Below, piece by piece: positions 12,061 through 25,072 of a stretch of DNA of 64,000 bases (the first letter of the stretch is position 1; each line of letters starts with the position of its first letter). The DNA is from Limanda limanda (Eukaryota; Chordata; Actinopteri; Pleuronectiformes; Pleuronectidae), in contig NC_083644.1 in the NCBI RefSeq assembly GCF_963576545.1, positions 25,919,393 to 25,983,392 on the forward strand. The letters are read 5' to 3'. The notes beneath the pieces were generated by a model. The model saw nothing but the letters and a program-made list of their open reading frames with translations. It was not told where the DNA came from and made no database searches. A program made the translations under genes and the position numbers.

Positions 12061-12137
<77 letters not shown>
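12061..12137. repeat. (GA)n microsatellite
   Basis: This is an uninterrupted GA dinucleotide tract of about 77 bp, just upstream of the inferred sec16b first exon. Such purine-pyrimidine tracts can bind GAGA-type factors or form triplexes. The open frames over it (RERERE, SLSLSL) are artefacts. Confidence 0.97.
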
Positions 12138-12139
<2 letters not shown>

Positions 12140-12289
12140 CACACACAGACTGGATACACACTGCAAACACAACGGACATGGAGAGGCACTGTCCACACAC
12201 TCAGACTCTTAATGGGGCAGATTTTTCGAGACTTTATTTTCCGTTACTTGTTTAATTCACAGTCTGTTTTGAGCTGGTGTCTCTGCAGT

Positions 12290-12531
12290 AACAACGCCTA
12301 GTTATGGATCACAGTCTTCGGTGAACTTTATCCTCTTGTTATCATGCTGACTTGTTATCAGCTCATGGTGTGTGAGCTCCCAGTGAAATGATGTGGCAGT
12401 TGCAGCTGTACTTTGACTGCGTGTGAGCTGTAAGTACCCAAACAAACACAAAACGAATTTTGTGTAGATTTAATTTTTGGAATAACATCAGCTCACTCCT
12501 CAGGTGTTCCAGCAGCAGGAGTAAACCCATC
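12290..12531 (+). other. sec16b 5' UTR with a short first intron
   Basis: A strong donor (GTAAGT at 12430-12435) ends a probable non-coding first exon. A polypyrimidine tract and CAG at 12501-12503 open the exon carrying the ATG at 12532. The transcription start is not fixed; no TATA box is clear. Confidence 0.5.
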
Positions 12532-15500
12532 ATGGATCACAGAGGTCAGCCCTGGCCTGACCCTGGCCATCAGTACCCCCACAGGACTAAAGACAGAGAG
12601 GACTACAGCAGGTACCCCCAGCAGGAGTGGGACCAGAGCTGTCCACCTCCAGACCCCAGAGAGAGGGACAGACCCTTGGCTCATCCTGATGCCCGCTACA
12701 GGCCTCACTACGCCAGTCCTCCTGCCAGACCTGAGCAGTATCCCTCCAACTACCAGCAGTATCCTTATGGCCATGGGCGAGCAGGCCACCAAAGACCCCA
12801 GTCCAGGTGTGTACGCATGCTCTTTCTGTACAGACTTATTAATGGTCTTAACAGGATTGATCTCCTGCGTGGTTGCAAAAGCTTAAGATCAAGTACATAA
12901 CCGTTCAAGTTGAGTTCATGTTCTCCTTTCTGCCATCGATACTAACTGCTAACTTCCATTTAATCTATACATTTGAAATTCTATCGATCTGTATTTGATC
13001 ACTTTTCATGATGGAAGGATTAACGGGAACAAATGCATTGATGTAACCATAGGCCCTTTATTGACAGACATGGGTATGACTATCCACCACACAGCCACTG
13101 GGACTACAGAGACAACTATGGTTATTACGATCAGGACTACAACAGAGGACAGCATGGTCGACAAGGTACAGCCACACAAAACAAAACCTGCGGGAAAGCA
13201 AAACTTTAATTATCAATGTAAAACACCCTAGGTTACACACTTCTTGGTAAAAACAAATAAAATAGGACTGTGCTGGTTTGTTTATCTTCTCTTTAAGATG
13301 CTGCCCAGCGGACTCCCCAAGAATCACAGAGAGCAGACGGTTACCATGACAGAAACTACAAGCAGGAACACTCAGGGGGCTCCTACTTAGAGGAGAACAG
13401 GTGAGGAGCCAGGTTAATTCTATGTTTATATATATCGAGCCCATGAACTGAAATATGAGCTGAAACAATTAGTCGATAAATCAATTAATCAATCTGCAGA
13501 AAACTAATATAACTTGTTGGTCAAGTCATATTTTAAATAATTTCATAAATTAATTGTCATTTAAAGATTTTCCTGGCTTCAGCTGTTCATGCACAACTCA
13601 AAAATCGAATTCCAAAATTCTATTTTGACTATTTACCCGTACTATAAAGTTGCATTAATGGTTTGTCAATAATGATAATTATAATGATAAGTTTATTTAC
13701 AGAGCACTTTTCAAATTTTTTAAGTTACAAAGTACTTCCAAGGGCAGCTAAATAAAACCCACAGGTCATACAATTATGAGCACAGCACAAATGAAGGAAT
13801 CACAAATATTGAAAGACAATATTAGTTTAAAAGAACTGTAAAAGACAAAAAAGATTTGAATTTTTGTAACAAATTCAATAAATTCGAATTAAAGTTCAGG
13901 TAAATTCATGAAAGGGTCTTGGATAAAAGTATGTTTTAACAAGTGATTTAAATGAGATTACTGACTCAGCTGACCTGATATCCTCAGGCAGATCGTTCCA
14001 GAGATTTGGAGGCCTCTTATTATTAATAATAATATTAGTAATGATTACAGTGTAACAGTAATAGCTTTCTTTATACCAGGGTTGATAGCAAAGTTACAAA
14101 TTCTCTACTGCAAATGTTGGACACTTAAGGAAGTATAATGGGAATCAGGAAGAGGAAGCCTGTGTAATTTGGTTTGAATGAAGGTCGTGTTTTTCTTGGT
14201 GCCAGTTATTAGTCAGACAGCACTGATGTGTACCAGCTAGATCTGGTGGAATGAGCTCGGACTGATTCTGACAGAGTAAAGTCTGGAGGATTCGTGCACT
14301 AGAGAAAAGGTGGAAACGTGTCCAGTTGGATTAAACCTGAAGGAAGATATAAATCACCAGAAGTGGGTACCTTCAGCTTCCTGTGAGAAGTCTTTGTGTC
14401 TGATCAGACTGTCGAAGCTTCTGCTGCTAATGATGATGACCTAAGTCTTCTGCTTGTTGCTGCAACCATGAAAGGGTTAAAACTCTGTGGTCAGATGCAT
14501 CCCAGACCACCTCCCAATGTTTGTCCTCAGTGCATCTTTGGTGTGTCCACACTTCTACTTAGTGCTGTCCATTTGTGATCGGATCATCCAAGATGGATGT
14601 TAATACCTGGTCTGAACAAGACCTCAGAAGTCATTTGTATTGTGTGGTCAATTTGTGTCTTGTGGTTATTTTGTGTCTGTTTTTCTTCGTCTCTGTTGTT
14701 TTTGCATGTCTTTGTTGTGTCTCACTCTTGTCATCGCCTTTTTCTTTGTGGTCACTTTGAAGCTCTTTATAGTTGTTTGATTGACTTCCTGACAGGGAAT
14801 GTTGATTCTCACTTCATACAGAAGTTTGGCTCAGGAGTTCCAGGGACCCAAGAGGCCAAATGTTGATCAAAATCTCTGTGCCTTAGTAATAGAAAGCACA
14901 AGAATGTAGATACATGAACATTGAACATACTGTATATTTCCTTCAGGTATGACCACTGGAGAGACAACTCCCAGCATCACATCAATAACTATGAAGAAAC
15001 TCCTTCCAGGGAGAATGAAGAAACGTCCTCTTATCACCTGGGGACATTAGAAAGTTCTAAAGCCTCAGGATTGTCTTCCAGCAGCTATGAACTGAGTCAA
15101 TACATTGGTGGAAGTGAACACAGTGACTCGGTGCCACCGACTGTTCACGCCTCTGATGCAGGTGAGTGTGCAGTTGAATGTGTTTTCTCTCAGGTTAATT
15201 TATTTATCATGACACATGTCCTGTTATGTATCTTATGTCTCCTCAGACCATGAACCCGTACATCAGACATCAGCTCCTCTGAAGTACTCCGTCCCTCACG
15301 CTGTGGTCAGCTTCGGACCTGCAGGGCAGCTGATTCGAGTCACTCCAGGCTTTTCCACACAGAAGAACATCAGTCGGCTGGAAATCCACAGCCTGGAAGT
15401 ATGTTCAACACGAGTCTGCAGTCGTAACATTATTAGAATAAATGTTTTTCATACACACATAACTACTGTTTTCTTCAATAATACTAAAGGTAGATATTTT

Positions 15501-18500
15501 TGATTTTTGTGTTCACAGGTTATTCTGAGTGAGACACAGGAACAGCAGGAGATGAGAAACTTCCCCGGTCCCTTAACTAGGTAATCCCTTTTTTCATTTG
15601 AGGCGTTATTCTGAAAAGACTCACCACTAAATAATTCTAACAAAACAATTGATGCCATCTTCTCTGCCATATTCTGCTGAATGACAAACCTGAAATAGAC
15701 TTGTAAGCCTTAAAAATTTCATATTTTAAATTTCAATATTGTATGAATTAGGTTTTTTTTGCCATGTTTCTACAGGGAAGATTTGCACAAAGTAGATGCT
15801 ATGGATTTTGCCCAGAAGGAGGCAGGAGCCTGCACTAGTGATGAAAAGCTGCAGGACAAGACCTCAGCTGCCCTCTTGTGGAATCTGCTAATACTGCTCT
15901 GCAGACAGAATGGAGTAAGATAATCATGATTTGTAACAAACAAACCTCTTAAACTATAACCTTAAAGCAATATCATGTTATATTGCTTTGTGAAATAACT
16001 GACTAAATCTTTTTTGACGTTTCAGCAAATAGTGGGATCAGATATTGCAGAGCTGCTGATGCAGGGCTCACGTTCAGATGGAAGCTGGGAGCTAGAAGCC
16101 CCCACTCTCATTGACTTCAGTGAGGGCACGGCTGCAGAAGCGCCACCTCAAACAGGAGATGACCTGCTCACTGGAACTTGCAGCTTCAGCTCTGAGACCT
16201 CGGAGAAGGCCCTGCACAGTTACACTGAGCTGCTGCTGGCTGGAAGAAAGAAGGTTTCTGACACTATGCTTAATCATCAATTTTTTCCTCCATATGGCAA
16301 AACATAAACTGCTTCAATTCTAATAAAGGATGTGAATAAGTGTTTTAATTCGTATGACCATATAATAACATTTATCCAGCTGTTACTCACTGTCATCCAA
16401 TTAAAATACCTCTACTAAGGCTATAAAAATGATGAATGAGTGGTGACAGCTATACAATTGATCTGAAAGCTAAAATCACGGACAACATTTGAAAAGCCAT
16501 CACTGATACAGTACAAGCTAACATAAATGACCACTGTGTGCCATACATGCACGTCCCACTGAGCTGAGATCTGAATGTTTGTCCCCTTACTCTTACCCAT
16601 GTGGTTCCCAGGAGGCCTTGGAGTCAGCTATGAGCAGCGGCCTGTGGGGGCATGCACTTTTTCTGGCCAGCAAAATGGACAGCAGGTCCTACACCAGCGT
16701 GCTGAGCAGGTGAGAGAAGCATAGTCTTCACAGACATGACAGCTGAACTAAGTAACAGTCAAAGCTGTATTTGGAAAATTCTTCAGTTTCAAAGTGCGTG
16801 GCTGTGAGGATGTCAGTGTCACTCTCTGACAGACTTTTGATCCAGACTGAAAAAAAACGATTGGTTAGATTCCCATACGATTCTGTGCAGACGTTCATGG
16901 TCCTGAGAGGATGATTTTACTGTCTCCTAGGGATCATGACTTTTCCTTTAGTGCCACCAGCAGGTGATCGTGTTTATTTATCCGGCGAATGCTTTCTAAA
17001 TCTAATGGATTCTAAACAGACATCGGATTGTTCCCAGCAGGTTTGAATTTAAATACTCAAATCAATTCTCATCTCGAATGGTTTACCGTGGAATTCTCCT
17101 GCCATAGGTTCAATCACTTCACAGCTCTTTTGTGCTGACTTTGATGATATGATGACATTCCCATCAGCCTTAACTGCACATACAGTTCTATCTAGTGCAT
17201 GTTATCATGTTAAACTAAAATAGTGCACTTGGTAAACCTGCTTAGTATCAGCATGTTAGTACAGTCACTGCCAGCATATCATGCTGCTGTTAGCATTTAA
17301 CTCAGAGCAGCAGACTCACAGAGCATGATTATTGCATTTTTCCATAATATATTATATTAAGATTTTGATACACTTTGGGATATAATTGCACCTTCTGTTA
17401 ATATTTATGCAATCAACATATTGATATGAAATCTCACACATTGATATACTTGTGACATGTGTAGCACACAGCAAAGAACATGACAAGACATCTACTCTGT
17501 GCAACAAGTCTCATGGCTTTCCCACAGCGCTGTTTCCAAAAATAAAGTACCTGATTTAGACTTTGAGGACTTTAATTACTGTAATGGAAACAAGAAGAGA
17601 TCAAATGTGTAGAACACTTTGACCTGACCTCATATTTGTTTTATTCTCAAAGAAAGCTGAAGTAGAAAATCCGTGTACTTTTTTATATCTTTGCATAATA
17701 TAATTGTTTGTTTATCAGTGTTAAGGAGCTGCCTTCAATAATGAAATGAGTGTACTTAAGGAGGTGATTTATTATTGATTTATCAGTGGTAATCCATTTG
17801 TGAATCCACTTGCACCTTGTTTTTAGGAGTTTATGTTGCCGTCAGAGTAATTTATAATCTGCGGTAAGTACTCGCGTGACAGGACATAACAGAGACCATT
17901 AACACTTTCCTTCAGACCGTAAATCACCTGGCTAGACACATTTAGTAGGAATTAAAGCCTTTTAATATCTGCTCACCACAGTCAGAGCAATCCTTTATTT
18001 CCAAAGGCTTGTGCTGATTGAGGGCTCTGTCTTTAATAGGGAGAATTCAGTCAATTTGCAGTTTATATGATCTGTTTTTCAAGTAACCCAGACTATTTTG
18101 GTATCAGCAACATGTCCCAGGGCAGCCGGTGTCAGGGTGTCAGTAGAGGAATGTGTGGGGGAGGTTTGTCCGTCATTTGATTTGTGATTGACATGAGGGA
18201 CATGAATTTAAGCCGTAAGGATGGTGCATTACTTCTGTACAGACTGGCAGGAGGGATGGCCTTTAAATGTGATGTGTCGCTTTAGAGCAGTGGCTCTGCT
18301 GCCAGTGTGTAATAAAGCCTTGGCTGCTCTTTTGGCAGGTTTACAGGCCAGCTAACGGCCAGTGATCCCCTCCAGACTCTCTTCCAGCTGCTCTCTGGGA
18401 GAATCCCTGCTGTTGCCACGGTAAAACATCATTTAAACGCCCACACAAGCCCATCATCGAATTTTAAGTCAATGTTTTCAACTGTTACGTACCTAGTTAG

Positions 18501-21500
18501 CGGATAACGATTTGATATTGAGTCTCTGTACCCAGTGCTGTGGAAATGAAAAACTAGGAGACTGGAGGCCGCATCTGGCCGTCATGCTCTCCAATGAGAC
18601 GGGTGATCCTGCTGTCCAGAGGAAAGCCATCATCACCACGGGAGACACACTGGGTATAGAGTCACTCTGACTGACACGTTGGTAATGCTGTTTCTCGTCA
18701 GGACATAAGAGATGATTGTCTTGTGATCTCTTCGGCGTACAGCTTCCAGACGCCTCCTGCACGCCGCCCACGTCTGCTACCTGACAGCCGGCGTTCCCTT
18801 TGGGGCGTTCACACAGAAGGCAGAGAGACTGGTGCTTCTGGGCAGCAGCCACAGGTGGAGTGCTCTTGTTCTTTGATGCTATATCAGTTGTCAGTGTGTA
18901 GAAGTCAAAAGTGTAATGTTGATGTAGGATTGAGAGCAGCAACTAATTCCTCCCCTCTCTTCTCCTCTCTTCTGCTGTCGTCTTCTCTCTTCTCCTCTCC
19001 TTTCGTTTCCTTTCCTAAGGCAACCTTTCGAGCACTTTGCCAAAAACTCTGCCATCCAGTGCACTGAGTTGTACGAATACTGCCTGACACTTGGAGAAAA
19101 AAGTTTTTCAATACCGTCCTTTCAGGTAACCTCCACCCTCTCACATCAGATCTCACTGTCTTCAATAAACAATTTACTGGTTAATGCATTGGATTTTAAA
19201 GTGAATGTGATGCTGAATGTGACTGTGTGGTGGTCAGGTGTTTAAGTTCCTCTATGCCAGTCGACTGCTGGATTGTGGACTTCCCTCTCAGGCCTTCCAT
19301 TACTGTGAGGTGGTTGGCCAAGCAATCCTCCGACAGAGGGAGCCTTTCTTTGTGCTGACTGGAGAGGTTATTAAGGTATACTGTATATACTCACTGTGTT
19401 TTACACATTTGAACACATAAGATTCAGTGGCTCTCAACTATACATGGATGTATGTTTTCTCCTGCAGCTTGCAGACAGACTGAGACACACTGAGGGTCAG
19501 TTCAGTGAGGGAGGTGTTAGTGCAGCCGGGCAGGAACCTGATTGGCTGAGACAGCTGCGTGCTAGGCACCACAGCTTACAGGTGATTTGCTGTCTCTTTT
19601 CCTTTCATTTCACATATGCGGTTTTCAGACATGACCTGCAGAGGAGTCTCTGGAGAATTGAGTCTGGACTCTCTCCTTTTGATTCAGCTGTGGAGATTAT
19701 GTGATTTTGTTTACATCACATCGAGGTGTCGGCTCTTATCACCAAAGTCCATCTTGACATCTTCGCTGGTGTCTTCCACGTGTGTCGCTCTGCTTTTTGA
19801 TGCATTTTTGAGTCTGTCACATAAATAAATAATTATAATCAATTATAAAATTAGAAATATATACGTTGTAGGTTTTAGCTTGTGAGTAATTCAGTTGAAA
19901 CACCCTGTTTTTCTCCCAGAAGCAGATGTGAGGGATGATTTTATAGTATCTGGCAAAGCTGCTTTATTCCCCATGCTCCAGTGTTTCAATTGAAATAGTA
20001 TCATCTGGTACCCATTCAGGCCATGGATTGGTGTCACTGCCCTGATATCCTTAAATTTAAATGCAGGTGTTCAGGGTGAATTTTCTGCAAGTGTTCAGTT
20101 GCATGAGGCAAAATGTGTAATCACATTCATTCAGAAAATCTGAGATTTCGGCTCATGCTTTCAAATCCACTGTACATAGATGCTGTGTAAAGAGCACAGT
20201 TTGTACAGGTGTCCAGGTTTTCCTATTGGTATTAAATAACACTACTTTCATGAACTCACAGACTCAGAGACTTACGTGACCCAGTTTTCTGTGCGCCTCT
20301 AAGACGCAGATATTTATGGTTTTGCTCGTCTCAACAAATATTGGATGAAATTCCATTAAATTTTGCACAGACATTCCCGGCCCCCATATGATGATTTGTG
20401 AGTCATTTTAGTGATTCCTTTACTTTTCATCCAGTGCCATCATGGCGTTTATTTTTCATGTCCACTGGTTTGGGTTATGATCAAATACCTCTAAATCAAA
20501 TGCCATTCCCACAGCTGTATGGTATCGTTGTTATTGTTGTGGGTAAGTTCATCTTCACTTGCTCGGACACTAAAACAGCCTGTTATTTTACTCAGACTGG
20601 GAGTTACGACTGCACTGAAACATACCAGCCAGAACCTGAGGTATGTGCGTTGGCCCATGAGGATAGCGAAGTGAACTCAGGTAATTCCAAGTCCCCCCAT
20701 TACCTTGAATGATCTTCTGTGTGGCCTTTTTTCCATAAGTGAACAGTGTAGTCCTTCTTGTTCATCTGCTTTTGAAGTATACTTATGTTTCGGTCTTTTT
20801 TCTCAGAATTGGACGACCTAAACCGTGACATCCTGAGTCCTGAGCCTGAACTCCTTTACTACAGAGGCAATGAGGATCAAGAAAGCCTCCTGAATCAAAC
20901 TGAAGCAAGCACTAAGGAAATGTTATCATCAAACATCACAGGAGCTCAGCACTGGTACAAAACATTCAGCAAAACTGTTACTGTCCTTTCTAAAAAGTCC
21001 TTGTTAGGTCACCATCCTCTGTGTTGCTCCTTCTAGGCCAGGAGCCAGTCCTCCGCTTCCAGTCACTGTGGTTAATGCTCCCCTACTGTCCAAAGTGGCC
21101 CAGAGTCAAGACTTCAGTTATCATAACACAGATAGTGCTGAAGTCAGAAGTGCCTCGACACATTGTCCACCGAGTGATGTGCCTTCAGCAAGAAGGGGTG
21201 AGAATCTAGAATCCATTCATTCCCTTCTCTATGAAGAGATTTACTGTTACAAGGAGTCAGCTTGTGTGATATATTTATATCATTACTCCTACAGGGGCCT
21301 GGTCTTTCTCTGGAACAGACATGGTGAGTAATGTTATCCTTTACAAAAATAAAGGATGTCACATAATTCTCTGGATTAATTTATGTGACTTACATTTTTA
21401 TTTTCACTAATAACTTCAATGCTCTTTTTGTGTAGAACATTGTGAAATGCTTCCAGAAAGTTACCTGAATACCTGTATTTGCCCTTTCAGATGCCGGAGG

Positions 21501-22767
21501 CTGACATCAGTCACCAGGGATATGACCAGCAGAGCACGCCAGAACATTTCAAGCCCTCTGAGCAGATGAACCAGCCACCGGAACAGGTGGGTGGATCCCC
21601 TGGTATACTGACACAAACTGTTAAACCACATTAGAGTCACCTGACATCAGTTATTCCCTCTTTGTTTTATATGCAGGGCGCCAAGGGGGGGTGGTTCAGT
21701 GGCTGGTTCAAATCCAAACCCAAAGATGTCCAAAAGGAGAGTTCAGAGCAGAGGAGCACAGCTCAGACGGTGAGATTCAAGGAGATGTACATTATACCTT
21801 TCAGTTATAATCAAGCTTTAAATTCAGTGATGTAAGAAATGTTTTTTTTAAACATATTTTTAGGAGCTACCACCCACCACTGGCATCTGTCCCGTCTCAA
21901 GGAAAGCAGGTGAGATATGTGAACCCATTCTTTGTCAATTATCACCTTTAAAAAAAAATCAACAATGCATGCCATGAATAGAGAATGCGAAGCTCCACAT
22001 TCTTCTCTGATGTGGGATTTCTGAGGTCACTGAAGCTGCGTCCCTCCACTGTCGCTGCCATTAACACATTTGCTGACCAGCATCAGTGCATATTTTTAGG
22101 ATTTAACTTGAAAGAAATCTAGAGATTTGGCTGCCACTACATTTTATCTAAAATTTGATTTGTTTTTTTATAAATAAGTTTGACACAACGGGTCAGCAGC
22201 TGGGGTAGGAACCATGTGAAGACCACTATTCTACATTTCAGGTAAATAAAGCTTCATTCGGATAAACACATATGTATCATAAGGCGTATTCAGACATGAA
22301 CTCTGCAGAGTGTGCGTTGATTTGGATCCAGACTTTCTCCGGAGTTTGTCCGTTACACATGAATAACACAGCAGGAGATTCTCCGCTCAGACGTGATCAC
22401 AACAGCACAGAAATCTCTGGAGCATTCAGGTGATGGACACCGGCATCCGCCCTTATCACCAGTGCTCTCTGTTCCAGATTAAAAAGGCTATCAATACGCC
22501 CACTCGCTCGTGTTTATAACGCAGCAAGATCTCATGCTGTACTCTCACTCAAATCGCTGGCAGGAATAATATCCCAACAACGTCCGGAGCCACTCACTGG
22601 ACATTTATGTTCTCCCATACAACCCCACCGCAGAGTGTCCAGAGATTATTCAGAGCTCAGTGCATGTCTGATATCAGCTTTAATGATTTATTTATACATT
22701 AAATACCTTTTATCTTTATGTTTTTGCAGGAGCAGTGACTGCAAAGTCTCATAAGAGAATTACCTGA
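12532..22767 (+). CDS. sec16b: Protein transport protein Sec16B (ER exit-site scaffold)
   Basis: Twenty-three coding exons were joined: 12532-12806, 13068-13165, 13298-13400, 14947-15161, 15247-15398, 15519-15580, 15776-15914, 16026-16253, 16612-16709, 18339-18420, 18536-18653, 18743-18854, 19020-19125, 19238-19375, 19468-19581, 20596-20680, 20807-20954, 21037-21197, 21295-21323, 21491-21586, 21677-21769, 21864-21909, 22730-22767. They total 2736 nt, or 911 residues (human about 1060), with no internal stop. Residues 1-230 are a disordered Tyr/Pro/Gln-rich region ending near [11 protein letters not shown]. From about 231 to 680 comes the Sec16 central conserved domain ([82 protein letters not shown]), which binds Sec13. 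The C-terminal tail is low-complexity with [13 protein letters not shown]. Sec16B helps organise COPII budding sites on the ER and affects peroxisome formation. The 16710-18338 intron is the longest and carries a dispersed repeat. The exon ending at 20954 was chosen because only that donor keeps the next exon open. Confidence 0.94.
13670..14330. repeat. Dispersed repeat debris in sec16b intron
   Basis: The stretch starts with a segment resembling the fish tttatttacagagcactttt word, also seen near 48345 and 49175. It then continues with a mosaic (around 13970-14020, tgacctgatatcctcaggca then gatcgttccagag) that resembles a common teleost intron repeat. No open frame is supported. The boundaries are approximate. 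Confidence 0.4.
16880..17340. repeat. Dispersed teleost repeat, family A, copy 2
   Basis: It shares cagac.ttcatggtcc...aggatga and acttttcctttagtgccacc blocks with the copy near 20370. It also shares the trailing AT-rich tract of ctgttagcat/catgttagta words with the copy near 900. It lies wholly within the longest sec16b intron. Confidence 0.55.
19612..19800. repeat. Dispersed repeat, family B, copy 1
   Basis: It shares ttcagacatgacctgcagag and ggctcttatcacca blocks, in the same order, with 22285-22680. Both copies lie in sec16b introns. The open frames over it are not genes. Confidence 0.45.
20325..20480. repeat. Dispersed teleost repeat, family A, copy 3
   Basis: The run of words attggatgaaattcc, ttgcacagacattc and ccagtgccatcatgg matches the order in the copy at 16880. 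It lies in the intron before the exon at 20596. Confidence 0.5.
22285..22690. repeat. Dispersed repeat, family B, copy 2
   Basis: It starts at attcagacatgaactctgca and continues with tccagactttctccgg and cgcccttatcaccag. These are the same order of blocks as at 19612-19800. It is in the last sec16b intron and is longer and better preserved than copy 1. Confidence 0.45.
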
Positions 22768-23935
22768 GTTCAGAAGAACAGCATCAAAGTCAATTCCACT
22801 CATTACTGCCCGCGTTTCTTTTTAAGGATGTCCTTTCAAACCCCCACAGCTTGCTCACCATCATGTTACATATTAGATACAGAAATACTCTGAAGATACT
22901 GGCACAGCAACTCATATTACAGCGACTGAAGCAGCTGAGGAGGGCTTCCCAAAAGCTGACAGTGGGGAAATTACCAACGATTGCAGGACATGCTTGGTGA
23001 AGGGGATACCTTAATTAACCTTAGTAACTGTGTCTGCATAAGGCAGCACTGAGGGAAGCTTTAATGTGGTGGTATGTATGTAACTGCCCACTGAGTATCA
23101 GTGCCATCAGACTCTCACAGCTCACATCTCTTTGAAATGATTATCCTTAACACCTCAAATGCTGAAATAGAATACCTATGAGATAAATTAAAGTTATTCT
23201 CAAAAGTCCATCATTCTCATTCCATCTTATCTTTTTTTATGAAAATATTAAACACAAGTAAGCAGTGCATGAAAAAACACATTAAAGCATAAACAGAATA
23301 AATGTAATGTAATGCTATGATCATTTATTGGCTGGACAGAAGACGGGTTTGTAGTTTGATTGTGGTAGTAAATCATTGCACAATGTGAGCAATATAGTTT
23401 TAGTTTTAATAATATATAAGACATATCTTTAAAGATTGTAAGAGCATGTTGGCATGCTGCCAAGTCGGATGATACCACATGGTTGAGGGGGGAGGGGGAA
23501 CCAAGGTTAAGATCTCTGCTAGTCTAATGATAAATGCCGTACTTTCATTTGAGAAGAGGCCTTTACAGTCGTGTTATATTAATGTGCGTGACAAATTTTG
23601 TGGAGGCTCTTTAAAATGTATATATAACCCATACAGTAATATATAATTTTATAACATTTTTTTAATACCCTGTCACCTTGAGAACATATTTTGATGTAAT
23701 TGAGATGTTGTTTTTTTTACCTCCTTCATATGACTTTGCGCATTATGTATTATACCTGAATGCTTTTTGTATATCTGCAACAGCACATGAACGGTCTCAA
23801 TTATATATCTATTATATATCTATATATAGATATATATATAAATATATCTGTGTAGTTCTGTCTTTTTGATTTTTTGTTGACACACCACTCTTGGAATTAA
23901 AAGTCACATATTGAATAAATGCGGCTTGCATAGAA
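22768..23935 (+). other. sec16b 3' UTR
   Basis: This is sequence after the sec16b stop. The best polyadenylation signal is AATAAA at 23914-23919, giving a UTR of about 1.15 kb. A TA-rich palindromic tract lies at 23805-23850. No other exon is seen. Confidence 0.55.
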
Positions 23936-24282
23936 ATAGCTGGGATTCCAGGGCGGGCCTTTTACTTAATGTAGCAGGTGACAACATGGCAGAGTCCGTC
24001 TCCTTTTACGATTAGCTGGCAGTAGCCAAATCGGAGTGCGACACTCTGGCTGAGTGTCCAGCACTCAGGCCTCTGGCGTTTGAGCAACCACTTGCTGCCA
24101 GCCAGTTGCATGTCAGAGCATAAACACATCAGAATAGAAAAATTTATGAAAGACTGCGTCAAGTGGCATCCCAATCTCCCCAAATAGTTAAAGAGATATG
24201 GACCCTGTCTGTAATTTGAAAATAATTACTTGTCAAGACTTATTCAAAAAAAATTTTAAACTTTTTTCGCTTTGTATAGGAT

Positions 24283-24582
24283 GGCCCTTAGGTGCAAATC
24301 ATAACAGCAAATCACAAAACACATAAATTTATTACAAAACTCACAGGGCAAATTACTGCAATTTGCCTACAACATGCAGACAAAGAAAGCCCAGTCACAA
24401 ATAAGAAAACACCACAACAAATCAAAAACACGTGGACAGTGTGTCCCTCCAACAAGCCTTTTAGATAGCACTACCCTTTTTATAGGACTGTCATTGTATT
24501 TTTTTCCATTTGTTTAGTGATTTATGATTTTTCGTTGTGTTTTCTTATATCTTTTTGTGATCGTGATTTGCATTCCAGGGCC
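24283..24582. mobile_element. Candidate 300-bp terminal-inverted-repeat element (MITE-like)
   Basis: The left end (ggcccttaggtgcaaatca) and the reverse complement of the right end (ggccctggaatgcaaatca) match at most positions over about 20 bp, and the interior is A-rich and non-coding. No clear target-site duplication was found. The family is not assigned. Confidence 0.4.
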
Positions 24583-25072
24583 CTCGTATCATGAATCTGT
24601 TCGGCCTAGGTTTTAAATGATTCTTCAAAAAGAAAGACATTGGCCTCAGACATTTTATTGAACATCACCTTCATAGTAAACATTTTTAACTACAGGTTTA
24701 CAAAGTTGGTTCGTTTTAATTCAATGGACCCTGAGCTTCTGCTAAAACCTATAAACCAGACATACACTTGTCTTGTGTGGGGCAATATAATTAAAAAGAA
24801 CCAGTTTCAGAGCTGCCATGAAATGCACTGTGAATCTTCAGAAAAGTTTTGAAAGCACATTTGCGAAATTTTATTCACAAGCCATCATGAGTGCTTTTAG
24901 TGTACTTACAAAACCATAGAAAATAATGTCATTATAACATAAAAAAACCAGATTTAGACACAAATATTTGCAGATTTATCTGAAAGTGAGCTGCTAGCTG
25001 CCAAGCAGACTGGTAAAATTGGAGTAGACTGCGAGTCAGTCGCAGCTGTCAATCATGACGTTTCACCCAGTT

